Source: Ophioderma brevispina (Eukaryota; Echinodermata; Ophiuroidea; Amphilepidida; Ophiodermatidae). From it: a stretch of DNA of 64,000 nt. The position numbers and the translations under genes are program-made. Positions 38,542 to 50,071 of the stretch are shown in pieces; position 1 is the stretch's first letter, and every line of letters begins with the position of its first letter. The notes beneath the pieces were generated by a model. It had not been told where the DNA came from, did no database searches, and saw nothing but the letters and a program-made list of their open reading frames with translations. The stretch is from positions 1-64,000 of the forward strand of contig JAMKCH010001611.1 in assembly GCA_023653785.1 (NCBI GenBank), written 5' to 3'.

Positions 38542-39156
38542 TTATTAAACTACATTTATTAAAACCGATTGCTCAACCCCCATACCTTTATCACTTTTTA
38601 AAGGTGCACGAGATATTTTGGGGCATCCATATATTGTGTCCTATGTAATATTTCATATAGAGAAGTCCTCCCTATAGATTCCTTACCTTATATTTCCCGA
38701 AAGAAATGTCCGAGAAATGAAAACTAAAGGCGGTTTTGAATTAGAAATTTTACCACTTGGATATATTGGGATAGAAAGCTTTTACATTATCCTAAAATCA
38801 GATTTTTTTTTTTGCATTTTTAGTGACACCTGCTTTGTGAAATCTCTCGTTTGCACATTTAAATGATATCCTCTAATCAGAATTCGTTCCATAAATGCGA
38901 TTTAAAGGTGCCATTGTAAAGACAAAAATTTTGGTTTCCGTAGTTACTCTAAATAAAATTATTTCCATCGACTAATTTTTTAGAACTAATTTCGTGAGAC
39001 GAATTGTACTTTAGCGATTCTTTATAGAACTTTCCTGTGATGTTTATTAAGAATGCCGCTTCAATCTGAACAATTCTAACCACAATCATTTGCGACTAGA
39101 AACATTTCGACTAGAAACAATTCTATTCTGGCAAATCGCTTACAAAATAGGTAACG

Positions 39157-39285
39157 TTTCATATAGAAGTCCCATTGGATGCGAATGAGGTATTACAATT
39201 GATTGCGCTGTATACGTTGGTCATAGTGCTTGACGGAAATGAAGGGCAATACCTCATTTGCATCAATGGGACTTCCTATATGAAA
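39157..39285. mobile_element. 129-bp hairpin MITE with ACG target duplication, copy B only
   Basis: Arms TTTCATATAGAAGTCCCATT... and ...AATGGGACTTCCTATATGAAA pair over about 38 bp with a short loop region. ACG precedes the left arm (39154-39156) and follows the right arm (39286-39288). In copy A the surrounding sequence (cgcttacaaaat ... ttgattggtt) is continuous without it. It is too small to encode anything and would be moved in trans. Confidence 0.75.
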
Positions 39286-39589
39286 ACGTCTACCACAAAA
39301 TACACAAACAAACACACAAATAACACACTTTGATTGGTTTAAAAACACGTCTAAGGGCAGCTTTTTACTCTCCATACCTTGATGAAAGACCTTGAATCTG
39401 AACGAGCTACAAATGTGAGCGGGCGAGTTCCAATTACTCTTCGTAATGACTTCGTCACAATTTGCCTATGGGATTTCGGTTTAAAAAGCCACGACAACTA
39501 TGATATATAGTTTACAGGGGAAGACATCGTCCGATAATTTGCGCGGTATGTTTAATAAGAAGAAAACGCCAGAAGGGGACCCCTCTCAG

Positions 39590-42215
39590 AACAAGGCAAA
39601 TATTATCGTCTGCCGTCCTGTCAAAGAGCTCTCTACAACCGACTCATATACGTACAGACAGATATTACAGGGATGTAAAATTTCCGTACTTCCGAATTAC
39701 TCTTGTTAGCATCAGATATTAAGTACTGTGTGTTCAGCAGACGAATTTGTTCAAGTGCGTCTTAATCAAACTTTCTCAATGAACTAAAACAGCAACCGAT
39801 AACAGACAACAAACAAACAAACGAATAGTTGATATTTAAATAATAATATGGTGTGTAAATATTTGTGGGTAGAATGGCCAATGACAGCCAAGAAACAAAC
39901 TAAAGAAGTATATTTTATAGTCAAAAGCAATTGATAGTGTAACGGTTTGTGTTAGTGTACTACTGTTCAGCATGAGTTCAGAGACCCGACTTGCCAATCT
40001 TGCTCTCTGTGGATTTTAGCCACAGGGTTTAACAGGAAAATGATTGATGTGGGAACGAGTTTACATCACAATATACTGAGGATGCGTCCATGAAAAAGGA
40101 GATAATTTAACGAGAAAATCTTGGCACATTCTGCACACATACTTTGATGTGGACGTAGAACCGGGGGACGAGGAGAAGTAAAGAAGAAGTAAAAGAAAAA
40201 AAAAGGAAAAGAGGTGAAGAAGAAGAAGGACGAAAAACGAAGGGAAGAAGATAAGGAGGAAGAAGAAAAGAAGATGAGGATGAACCGAGAGGAGAGAGGA
40301 AGACGAAAATAAGACAATGAGAAGATGACCACAAGGAAAGAAGATGGTTAAAGTCCATGGCCCTATCGCTATAGGCTCGTCCCCAGAAGCCCCAGATTTT
40401 ACGGAAGTGTTCAACATTTTCGATCAGAAGAAGCTACTATTTGTCTCATTTACCTCGTGAATATTATGAGAGCCAAAGAATGTTTGTTTGGAATTAGAGT
40501 GAAAATGTGCCCCTCCATTTTTGTGACAAATTAATTTTACACATACTCTATGGGGCTTACAAAATCACGTTTTTAGCTCTCGTATCAAACGGATTGAAAT
40601 ATCGCGCGAAACTTACAGATGGGGATTTGAGTGGTGAGAGCCAATCTATCAAGATGAAACTTCATATCCTTCAATGGGCCATCCCCTTTAACATAATCTA
40701 ATCATGATTAACGACAATGACTAACGAACGATGTTATATGGTTTTGGAGTGCCCTTATTACATCCCTAATACCATACCCAAAAAAAGTACCTCCCACCCC
40801 TGAAATTTGTCTCGTTCAACATACAACATCGTATTATGCATTTATGGATTAATTGGAAGCGGTATTTGACACCGCATTTGGTTCGTCAATTGAGTAGTGT
40901 TAAAGTTATGCCCACTTTATTCAACCTAACCCACCTCGGCATTGTAGAAGTTGCAGCAAAACCATTGACAATCATACTGTTTCCAAGGAAGTCAGTGCAT
41001 CCGCTTCTTCTCTGCGTGACTAATTCTCCTTCTCTATAGGGTTTACTTCCCCTTTTTAAATCCTGGGGTTTTGGTTCGGTCAAGTAGGCATATAACTTCA
41101 AAAATACTCAGTCAGACTTGACCTGACTTCTTTTATGGGGCCTATTTGAAGTCCCAGTCTCGCCTATAACACAATTCCTCCGGCAAGTCTGGATGAACTT
41201 CAACAGAGAAAAAGTCTGTGAAGTGGATTATGCATCAACCATGACCGACAGATGATTCGGCGGGAATTTTGCAGTTGCTAAACAGAACTCAGTTGCTTGA
41301 TCGCGATGATCCATGTTGAGGTGTAAAGTAATTTGGAAACGCCTGTAAATGTAACCTTATATTTTGTAACTACTGTTTTCATTTTTTGTTTGTAATATTG
41401 TTGGTGGGATGTTATTTTTTGGTCCATTTTAATTCTTTCTAACTAATTGGTGCAAGCCCCATTCTCTATGTCGCGTTTGGCCTATGTGCATCATGCATGA
41501 AAGCATGCATGAAAGCCGTCAAGTAAAAACTTCCATTAGATTGCAACATTAGAAAAAAAAATAATTCCAAAGGTAAACTATTTGTTAGAAAGTGAGGGCG
41601 CCATCCCCGGATGTATCGGAAGTAAGCCTTTGAATTGTCTTCTTGAAGTAATAAATCGCGAAATCGCCAGTCTCGTATTTTATACAACAAGAATAGCAGG
41701 TGATTGTTTCTAGACTGTAGTCTTTCCTCATGAGAGGACATCGAATTGTGTCGCCTCTAGTTCGTTTAATGATAATACAAACGATTCAGCAAAACGTTAC
41801 GATCGATTAAGTCAATTAAAAAAAAATACATCGAAAATTAATTTTGAGATAATTTGGGATAGCTTGTGAAAATATCGTCTACAATTACAGACCGTTAATG
41901 CATGCTTGTCGGACTGGAAGTAGCTTTACGCTACATAGTACAGCGGATAAATAATACAAATGTTCCGAGGACAGTGTTATCCTGTAAGCTTCGAATAAAG
42001 GTCATAGTCATTGAAGCGTATGCCTCGCGGAACATACTAGCGCCTCGTAAGGTACCACACATTCCTTCAATCATGTATATATAACCAGAAGACAAGTAAA
42101 TATGCGTACTGTCATTTGGAGGGGGGGGGGAAAAAATGCGAAAATGTACACATTGAACTTCAAATTAGGTGGATGTTTTATCGTTATTGCTGTAAGACGT
42201 ATTTCTTATTCAGTG
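39590..42215. other. copy-B segment without alignment to copy A
   Basis: Copy A has a shorter unrelated stretch here (23410-24280). Apart from a purine tract (40163-40348) I recognise nothing. Three overlapping minus-strand frames over 40061-40417 are Ser/Leu/Phe-rich only because they read the purine tract in antisense. Confidence 0.5.
40163..40348. repeat. ~185-bp homopurine-rich tract
   Basis: Almost entirely A and G on the plus strand (gaagaagaagga, gaggaagaagaaaaga and similar), with only scattered pyrimidines. Such tracts can adopt triplex (H-DNA) structure. Confidence 0.8.
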
Positions 42216-42357
42216 TGCGATAATGTACAAAATTTAAAAAGAGGTATTGTAAAACATCGAAACTTTATATCTAATCTGATGCGTTTAATTGTTTGTCTTG
42301 TCAATCATACTGCCTTGTAACACTACAAAAAGGTTAAATAACCGTTACAATTCTTAA

Positions 42358-42510
42358 TCAACCTCGAAAGTTGCCTTCCGCCTCAAACTCATGCCATATA
42401 GATGACACCAGCCCCGGAGCCGCCGACTTGTAGTCACGTGATAACCAATGAGGCCTAAGTGATCCGGCGGAAGATGGCTTGAGGGTTTCCCAAAAGCAAA
42501 AGCTTTCAAC
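42358..42510 (-). promoter_or_regulatory. conserved CCAAT/E-box/YY1-like block, copy B
   Basis: Near-identical to 24430-24575, with tcacgtgataaccaatgagg and agatggcttgaggg intact. It is conserved through a region where the two copies otherwise carry an indel every few tens of bases, which may reflect function or simply fewer sequence errors. Confidence 0.35.
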
Positions 42511-42949
42511 ATATAGGATGAATAAAATAGTAAAAAAAGACGATCAATCAAGAATTCAAACGATCGTACAATCAGGACATAATTTCAAGAGTTCCATTAC
42601 ATGTAAAAATTCACTAATACGTTTCGCTCTCATGAAAAAAAAAAATAAGTGACGTCTTTCGCTTGCAAATTAACACGGACTGACATTAGCAACACGGATT
42701 TGGATTTGTACAATTGTACTAAACAATCTACCGTGTGTCCCAAAACGCAAACACTTGGTACAGACGCAAATAAGTTTGAACAAAAGCAGGAATATTAATT
42801 CTTGTTGTAAAGTTTAGATGGGACTGTTAGCTGATGTCCCTGAAAAGTTCCTAAAGGTAGAGTCAATTATTTTTTAAGATATGACCACAGCAAATCAAGT
42901 AACCTGCAGCGAAACAATTTAAACAAATTGAGCGCGCTTTAACCTGTAT

Positions 42950-43719
42950 ACCGGAGCCATTTTTTGTAAAAAACTCCCGAAGGGGGGGGGGGTGGTTCCC
43001 ACCCCTGTGATTTTCGTTAATGAACACCCTATTCCTGTTAAATTGGGTAACAAATGAGCTTGAGTTTCTTCTTTCCCCTATTGGTACAAAAAAGTACAAT
43101 ATCCCCATTTATGACGTCACCCATGACGTCATATGTTGAGGAAGTACGAAATTCTGAATATAGGGTGAAAAAAATGCTATTTCGAAAATTTACGCACTCA
43201 AAACCACCTTATTATATCTCTAAAATGCGGTCTTATATAAAAACTAGTATTTGCCATCAAGTAGAGTCAAAAACGCATGAAAATTGATTTTCCTAACATT
43301 TTTGGCGACAAATTTTAATTTTTCACGGTGGTGTCTATGGAAATGGCAGTTTTGCTGACATGCGAAATTATGGACGTTTTATTGTGACGTAATGCTAGGC
43401 ATGTTGGTCTCATTTTGGTATCAATGAAAGAGAGGACAATCGCTATGTATTGGTACCAAAATTCAAGTGTGATGTTCCCGTGTTGTGTTAGACATGTTGG
43501 TACTTCTGCATGCCGGAGGGGGGGGTGGACCCCCCTTATCCCATCAGGGTCCACCCTGTAAATCTGACCTATACCCCGGTGGATGTTTGTTTTTGGATTA
43601 AAAGGAGCGGAACATGGCAATTGAAACTTACATTAAATAATTGGTACCAAAAAAGGGGTTGTAGCAAGCCGGGGTAAAAACCTGAAGGGGGGCGTAAACC
43701 CCCCCTTCGTAGACGAGGG
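42950..43719. mobile_element. E-family element E1 (nested in the TA element)
   Basis: Carries poly-G blocks followed by palindromes (ggtggttcccacccc near 42990; gggtggacccccc near 43510). It has a core with gacaaatttt, ctatggaaa, gctaggcatgttggt and tttggtatcaatgaaagaga, and ends ...agacgaggg. The core and end recur at 57008-57627 (E2), and the core also at 58318-58987 (E3). A second copy of the atgttggta motif (tagacatgttggtac, about 43489) lies ~105 bp after the first. The left end is not clear; the right end GACGAGGG matches E2. Confidence 0.65.
43112..43131. promoter_or_regulatory. paired CRE palindromes
   Basis: Two perfect TGACGTCA sites (43112-43119 and 43124-43131), 12 bp apart, inside element E1. 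E3 keeps one at 58494-58501. ATF/CREB-family factors bind such sites in animals; whether they act here is unknown. Confidence 0.4.
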
Positions 43720-44619
43720 TTAACTATAAAACGGCACTGTACGGTTTGCACTCAGAACCACCCAAGTGAAATCCTATAAGTCCAACCACCATTTCCTTTT
43801 TTAAAGACAGCTACTGCAAAACGATATTAACATGCGAATATTTCCATTGGTCAGAACAGCTAATAAAACATGAATGTAAACACTTAAAACGATGAAATAG
43901 AATATATGATCAGCAGAACTATTCCTTATGCTTATATTGCCAAATTAGACGGCGATTGGATTAGAGCTAATCATTCATCATTCATTTGTGATGGCACACA
44001 AAGAGTTATTTCAACCAAATTTTAGGAAGAATGAATATAGGATATTGGTTATTGAGGTTTGGGTGTTTTTAAACCAATTCTTAACATAAAGTTGAGAATG
44101 TGACATTATTTTCAGTAACAAGCAAGTTTCAGCCCAACGCATTTATCATTGTATGTAATGTGGAGTTTGTCTATGTCTTAGTCATAGTTTTATATCGTCT
44201 TGAAAACGTTTTTTTATCACCAATAAATTAATGTTCTATCATTAACAGTTAAATAATAATTATGTACATTCAGTTATTTGACCCAGTAGAACTTGTCCTG
44301 AAAGAAATTTGGGCAAGTAAATGTTGATTGGAATCAATATTGTGTTGCCATGCTGTTCTTCATTGCCAGTCTTGTGTTACTAGCTCTTAATTTTTGTAAA
44401 ATGGGTCCTGCGGGTTACTTGATTGTTGGGGTCATATCTTACAAACTATTAACTCTATCACTATGATTTTTTTCAGCGATGTTAGCTAACATTGCTATCT
44501 TACATTACTATATTACTATAAAGAAGAAGTAACCATGTGGTTTTGTTCAAAATTTATTGCGGCTGACACCAAGTGTTGCGGTTTTTTTGGACACACGGTA
44601 TATCGATTCATAATGTAAA

Positions 44620-44697
44620 AATGGAGAGAGTGAGAGAGGGAAAGGGGAAGAGAGAGTGAGCGAGAGAGAGAGAGAGAGAAAAGAAGAGAGTGGGGCG
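44620..44697. repeat. (GA)n-rich tract
   Basis: Runs of gagagaga with interruptions. A shorter version lies at the matching place in copy A (about 24816-24860), so the tract predates the duplication and changed in length. Confidence 0.75.
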
Positions 44698-46509
44698 AAT
44701 TACGGAAGACATTGACAGAAGCAGAAACACAGAGAAATTTGTATGTCCGATCTGTATACAAAATTTAAAAGTTTAAGAAGAATGATTGACTTTGGTTAGC
44801 TTTGGTATTTGCATAAAATTAGCATTTTCGTTTGCATAAGATGTTTTCTTCCGACCCAGGTTGACGCAATTGACGTAAAGTACGCTTTAAATATCTTTAT
44901 TCTTTCAGTCTATTAATTACGCCGAAATATCCATAGCATGGCGTGTTACAATCAAGGCCTCTGGACTGTTCCCGGTTATTTCCTTAGAATGGGCACAAAG
45001 ACGCTTATTTTCGCTGATTACCAAAATACAAACGAACGAGCAGGCGGACGCTGTTTTGGCACTTACCGAGGTCAAAGTTCCATACTAAATACAATAACAC
45101 AACTGTGTACTACGACTGTGCTAAATACGTCACAATCGTCATAGCAACTACGAACGTGCTATAGCCCATGCTATTTTAGAAGCCATTTTGAAATCTGCAA
45201 AAAACTCCGTGCCCGATCTATGCGACGACAAACTTTCTGCATAAACCACATGCCTGATGATGTTCCTGGATATAAAAGGATCATTTTATATTCGAGGGGC
45301 ACCTGGCGAAATCAACGAGAAACGTTCATGTTTTCCGTCCGTAAGTTTGTGTTGTGGGGCGTGGCGGTAAACCGCCAAGCGTTTCCCTTTTTCCCCCCAA
45401 TTGAGCTCGCCGTTTCAAGATGGATGTCCGACCTCTAGCCTTTTATTACTCCAACTCTGTGGTTACAATACGTAAGTTCCTATTTTGTCCGTTTTCGTAG
45501 ACATTTTGATTGAATACAAATAAATTCGACGAAGGAAAACCTAAAATATGAGTGAATTTAAAGCTGTAAATAAATAGACATGTTGCTCTAAATACTTCAT
45601 ATCGGACATTTGTTCATGTTTTAATGTCAAAGATCCTAAGCTATTATCAAAATAAAAGAGTTGCTTTTCATCTCCCCTTCTTGACGTTAGAATATGTTTC
45701 ATTTCACTTCTTCCTTTTCAGAAGTTTATCGAATCGTTATTCAATTAGACTCTTGCAATTTTGTAAGCTTTTCTGTACAATCATGTGCCTTTTCACTAAG
45801 ACTTTCCACACTGTATCTTTAATTCCTTCATTGACCCATCCTTTTACCCATTGTGTATAATCTTCTGTCATACATATGCTCAAACATCACATTATTAGAC
45901 AACTCGGGATGAACTGTGCGTATGGGGTACACCTGCGCTGTCCCCCGCCTCTCGTGATAGCGACATCCCTGTAAGGGTTTTACACATATTGCAGATCACT
46001 TGTCACTTATCTTGAATACTGAACGGGAGAAAAATAATTTCATCAAATAAATAAATGCGTTGGTTTAAAGTAAGTAATTCCCTCACATGAAGGAGGCGAA
46101 GTCTCCGTGGCTCACCTTGTAAAAGTTTTGAACCGCGAGGTAAATCAGCTCAATAATAAATTTCCTTGGCGAGAAAGTTATTTAATTGGATTCAATAACA
46201 ATTTGCGTGTTGTGTTCAGAAACGCGTGATTAAATCATAACAATATAAAAGGTGTGCACTCAGTGGGAAGTAATATATCTATAGCCTTCAGAAAAAAAAA
46301 ATCATTCAGTTAATCTTTTAAGAAGATGAATGATAAAACGTTTAAGTTAAATTCAAGGATATGATGCAAATATCAGAAAAAAATTTAGCGATGTCAACAG
46401 CGCTTTAAGTATCAACAAAGCGCTTTACATGTATTCCGCTGTTACTAGGATAAATCACATTTAGACATATTGAAAATTTGACAGCCATTTACACCGACGA
46501 CGGACACTA

Positions 46510-46662
46510 TGACTAACCTAACAGCTGCCATTTTACATCACTGGGTGAAACGAGATAGAGTGTCTTGCTCAAGGACACACTTTTGCCACGGCGGGGCTCG
46601 AACTCACAATTTCAACGATTCAAAGTCCTGCTCTTTTACACTGGACAACACATGCTCTCAAG
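46510..46662 (-). mobile_element. tRNA-SINE, copy B
   Basis: The minus strand shows a B box ttgtgagttcgagccccgc and the body gtgtgtccttgagcaagaca then ctctatctcg, as at 27400-27549 and 5544-5690. The head is better preserved than in copy A (26190-26330). Confidence 0.75.
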
Positions 46663-46800
46663 CACGTGTTTGCAAGCACATATATGTTGAGAAAAAGTGC
46701 AATGCAGTTTGATTATTAAAAAGGATAAAGTGAATAATGTGTATCATGTGGATCATGTGTATGGGGAGAGCGTGGCCCACTGTTAGGATATTCGTCTATA

Positions 46801-48334
46801 ATGTGAAGGTCAAATCCTAGTAGGGCAGTTTGACGCTAACACCCCACCGCCATGCGGCCAATAAGCGACAGCGAGTAACGAGTCCATCAGATGAAACCAT
46901 TATCTAACTTGTATATAAGATCATGAGCTTCATGGCTTTGGTTTCAAGTGGTTACTCTCAGCCTAAACAGGTGGATTAAATTTTTAGTTTAGAAGCAATG
47001 GCGGTAACGTGGAAGATACTACGACTGGTCGTGAACACGATGGTATCACTAAAGAGCAAAACGCCATTGTTTCCAGGCTCAATAAAAGCTTTCAGGGTTG
47101 CGAATATAATGCTTGATTGTATGTTCCGTAACCAAGTGTAATCAAAGAGTCCCATTAGAGTACAAAATTTGTCTGATTTTAGTGATGCGTGTTCAAGGGT
47201 ATTATGTTTGGTTTGGTAGGCATCATTTTTGCAGCGAAGTTTGAGAAAGGGTGAGTTATATTATTTACACCGATAATCTGTATTTTTATATTTACTTGTA
47301 TTATTTTTTACCGTCTTTTTTGAGGTCCTGGCCCTTCAACATGAACATTTCTGTATGTAGCTCCATCTCCTCTATCATGTATATGAAGGACAAAACTACA
47401 GATCATAAATTTGTCGGCCAATTTTTGAATTTCCCGCTGACATATTATGACCCATATGTTTATCAAGCAATCGTGTCAATGGCGAATTCCCATAGAAAAA
47501 CACGTACAGCGTGCACACACAGTATACACACACGTATGCAGGATTCAGTCAATTTGATGTTCTGTCCACTCCTCTCCTGCTTTAAATTCCGTAAATATAG
47601 CGATAAATGTTGGTTGACTAGGTTCCTTGATGTTTGTAGATTCCTAATATTATATCCACAAGTGTGAAAGAAATATGAAAAATCGCGTGTTTTTACGTGC
47701 GATTTCCACTGAACATTCACGTGTTACGATGTCGACTTCACCTGCCACTTCGACTGCCCTCCATGGCACTTCGTTCATCGGGTGCTCAGTCGCGCTTTGA
47801 AATGACTTGTTTTTAGGCCAAAATGAGTTATGATTTTCAAGGTCACACTACAGCTTTTCATGAATTCTCATTGGATAATCAATCTGTGCTACTTCTAGCC
47901 CAGGTTCCCAGGCAATGTGTTAAAAGTTCAAGAAACTAAAATGAATATGGTTTATGGCATCATGTCATGCTTGTGAGATAAACTGTTTTCAAATATATAA
48001 AATAATGAACGCAAGAATTAATGCGTTATCATGAAATGAACTAATCAATATATTATTCATCTAGCAGTGAGGCACCATAAATTATCATGTTGTGGAGTTG
48101 GGGAGGACAGTAGGACAACAAAAAATCATGAAATTCATGTACATGTTGAGAATTTTTATTGGGAAAACTATGGGAACTGTTGGGGGAAAAATGTGGGGAA
48201 AAACTCTGTTGGAGAGGGCCGATTTCCCCACTCCAACTACCTTGAAGATGCAAGACTGAGAGGGGACATAATTGAAAAAAAAAATGAAAAGAAAAGGATT
48301 GTTTGTGTTCGAAAGCGTCAGTTTCCTTCGATTA
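46801..48334. other. intergenic stretch, no gene recognised
   Basis: The longest frame is 138 codons (47251-47667, plus), Tyr/Ser-rich and without a recognisable motif, overlapped by an 85-codon antisense frame. A second unrecognised frame of 93 codons starts at 48067. I call neither a gene. Confidence 0.45.
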
Positions 48335-48711
48335 GTGTGTTTTTATGATACTACCTTATGCTGAAACCTAGAGTAAGGCTGAGACAACAGCACTGTTTGA
48401 AATTGAAATTCTCACTGCTAAATGTATTTCATTGGCAATTATGAATTATATTACATCACAATCAGCGACGCGTTTTACCTATTCTCATTTTAATTTTCAA
48501 TAGAGTGTCTTAAAGTTGATATTCAATGGCAGATGTTAATGTGACTATGTTGATATCGGGAAAGAGATTTTTCAAGTGCCTCAAATAATTGGTCATAACC
48601 CTTGAACTAGATCTCCAAATTTCACCAAATTAAAATCACATGAAAGCTGGGATATTCTCAAAAGATAATCACACTACCCCCAGTTAGAACGGACACAAAA
48701 TGGAGCTTAGA

Positions 48712-48747
<36 letters not shown>

Positions 48748-48860
48748 GGAGGAAACCAAGCAGAACAGGCAACAGATCCAATAAATATATAAATATATAA
48801 ATATAAAACCCAAACCCCAAATATTGCACAAAATGCTGAAACAAAGAAAAGCCGGCCTAA

Positions 48861-49200
48861 TTAATACTTGATGACTGAACTCCTCTCTGCTGTTAAGGCC
48901 TGATCCATCAAATGTTTTTTGATGGCCTTTCTGAACTGGGCCAGATTGGTAATCTGTTTAATAGAATTTGGTAATGAATTCCAGTGTTTGATGCCACTGT
49001 AGAAAAAGGTGTGACTAACATTACCATAATTTCTGGGAACAACAAAATTATATAGGCTATCCCTGGTACCATAGTTATGCAAAGAATTTGTACGTCTAAA
49101 ATTGAAATTTAGGTAACCCGGGGCCTTTTCATGGAATATTTTGAAAACCTAATTCAATTTCATTTGGATCACCCTGTCATGCACAGACAACATGTTTGAC
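48861..49200 (-). pseudogene. LINE reverse-transcriptase C-terminal fragment, repeat unit 1
   Basis: The minus strand encodes SVHDRVIQMKLN, one stop, then FKIFHEKAPGYLNFNFRR, LHNYGTRDSLYNFVVPR, FFYSGIKHWNSLPNSIKQ and FRKAIKKHLMDQ before the terminal stop. The order '---K---g-aP-YL', 'h-YgTR', 'f-YsG-k-WNSLP--I' and 'FrkaiKkhL' is the standard end of CR1/L2-like LINE ORF2 proteins. The element is truncated at its 5' side near 49205. The sense-strand 3' side ends in a T-run, which is unusual for a LINE tail, so the true 3' end may be lost. Confidence 0.85.
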
Positions 49201-49582
49201 AACATGTGTGTTTTTATGATACTACCTTATGCTGAAACCTAGAGTAAGGCTGAGACAACAGCACTGTTTGAAATTGAAATTCTCACTGCTAAATGTATTT
49301 CATTGGCAATTATGAATTATATTACATCACAATCAGCGACGCGTTTTACCTATTCTCATTTTAATTTTCAATAGAGTGTCTTAAAGTTGATATTCAATGG
49401 CAGATGTTAATGTGACTATGTTGATATCGGGAAAGAGATTTTTCAAGTGCCTCAAATAATTGGTCATAACCCTTGAACTAGATCTCCAAATTTCACCAAA
49501 TTAAAATCACATGAAAGCTGGGATATTCTCAAAAGATAATCACACTACCCCCAGTTAGAACGGACACAAAATGGAGCTTAGA

Positions 49583-49618
<36 letters not shown>

Positions 49619-49731
49619 GGAGGAAACCAAGCAGAACAGGCAACAGATCCAATAAATATATAAATATATAAATATAAAACCCAAACCCCAAATATTGCAC
49701 AAAATGCTGAAACAAAGAAAAGCCGGCCTAA

Positions 49732-50071
49732 TTAATACTTGATGACTGAACTCCTCTCTGCTGTTAAGGCCTGATCCATCAAATGTTTTTTGATGGCCTT
49801 TCTGAACTGGGCCAGATTGGTAATCTGTTTAATAGAATTTGGTAATGAATTCCAGTGTTTGATGCCACTGTAGAAAAAGGTGTGACTAACATTACCATAA
49901 TTTCTGGGAACAACAAAATTATATAGGCTATCCCTGGTACCATAGTTATGCAAAGAATTTGTACGTCTAAAATTGAAATTTAGGTAACCCGGGGCCTTTT
50001 CATGGAATATTTTGAAAACCTAATTCAATTTCATTTGGATCACCCTGTCATGCACAGACAACATGTTTGAC
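49732..50071 (-). pseudogene. LINE reverse-transcriptase C-terminal fragment, repeat unit 2
   Basis: Identical to the copy in unit 1, displaced by 871 bp, including the single in-frame stop. The identity shows the duplication is later than the decay of the LINE. Confidence 0.85.

Larger units (their letters stand above)
42731..44598. mobile_element. 1.87-kb TA-flanked inverted-repeat element, copy B only
   Basis: Left terminus CCGTGTGTCCCAAAACGC at 42731 matches the reverse complement of the right terminus (CCGTGTGTCCAAAAAAACCG, ending 44598). Similarity extends about 55-60 bp inward through 'acacttggt', 'cgcaa-taa' and 'tttgaacaaaa'. TA lies directly outside both ends (42729-42730, 44599-44600), as for Tc1/mariner-type target duplications. 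Copy A has no such insert: there tcgtactaacaattgtact runs into tatgtaatggaggattgag. No transposase frame is found, so it is non-autonomous. A second element (E1) is nested inside. Confidence 0.8.
31179..46800 (+). repeat. segmental duplication, copy B (~15.6 kb)
   Basis: Direct-orientation partner of 12727-26450 (anchors given there). B-only pieces are a ~160-bp piece near 31250-31410, a MITE-like repeat (33560-33845), a 129-bp hairpin (39157-39285), an unaligned segment (39590-42215) and a 1.87-kb TA-flanked element (42731-44598). The blocks around 17380/35231 and 25590/45930 and the CCAAT/E-box block are much better matched than their surroundings. No gene is recognised. Open frames differ between copies at nearly every position because of indels. 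Confidence 0.9.

Noticed and set aside
40061..40417. Three Ser/Leu/Phe-rich antisense frames suggesting a membrane protein
   Set aside because: They are the three readings of one homopurine tract; hydrophobicity is a composition effect.
47251..47667. 138-codon Tyr-rich frame
   Set aside because: AT-rich composition, no motif, overlapping antisense frame.
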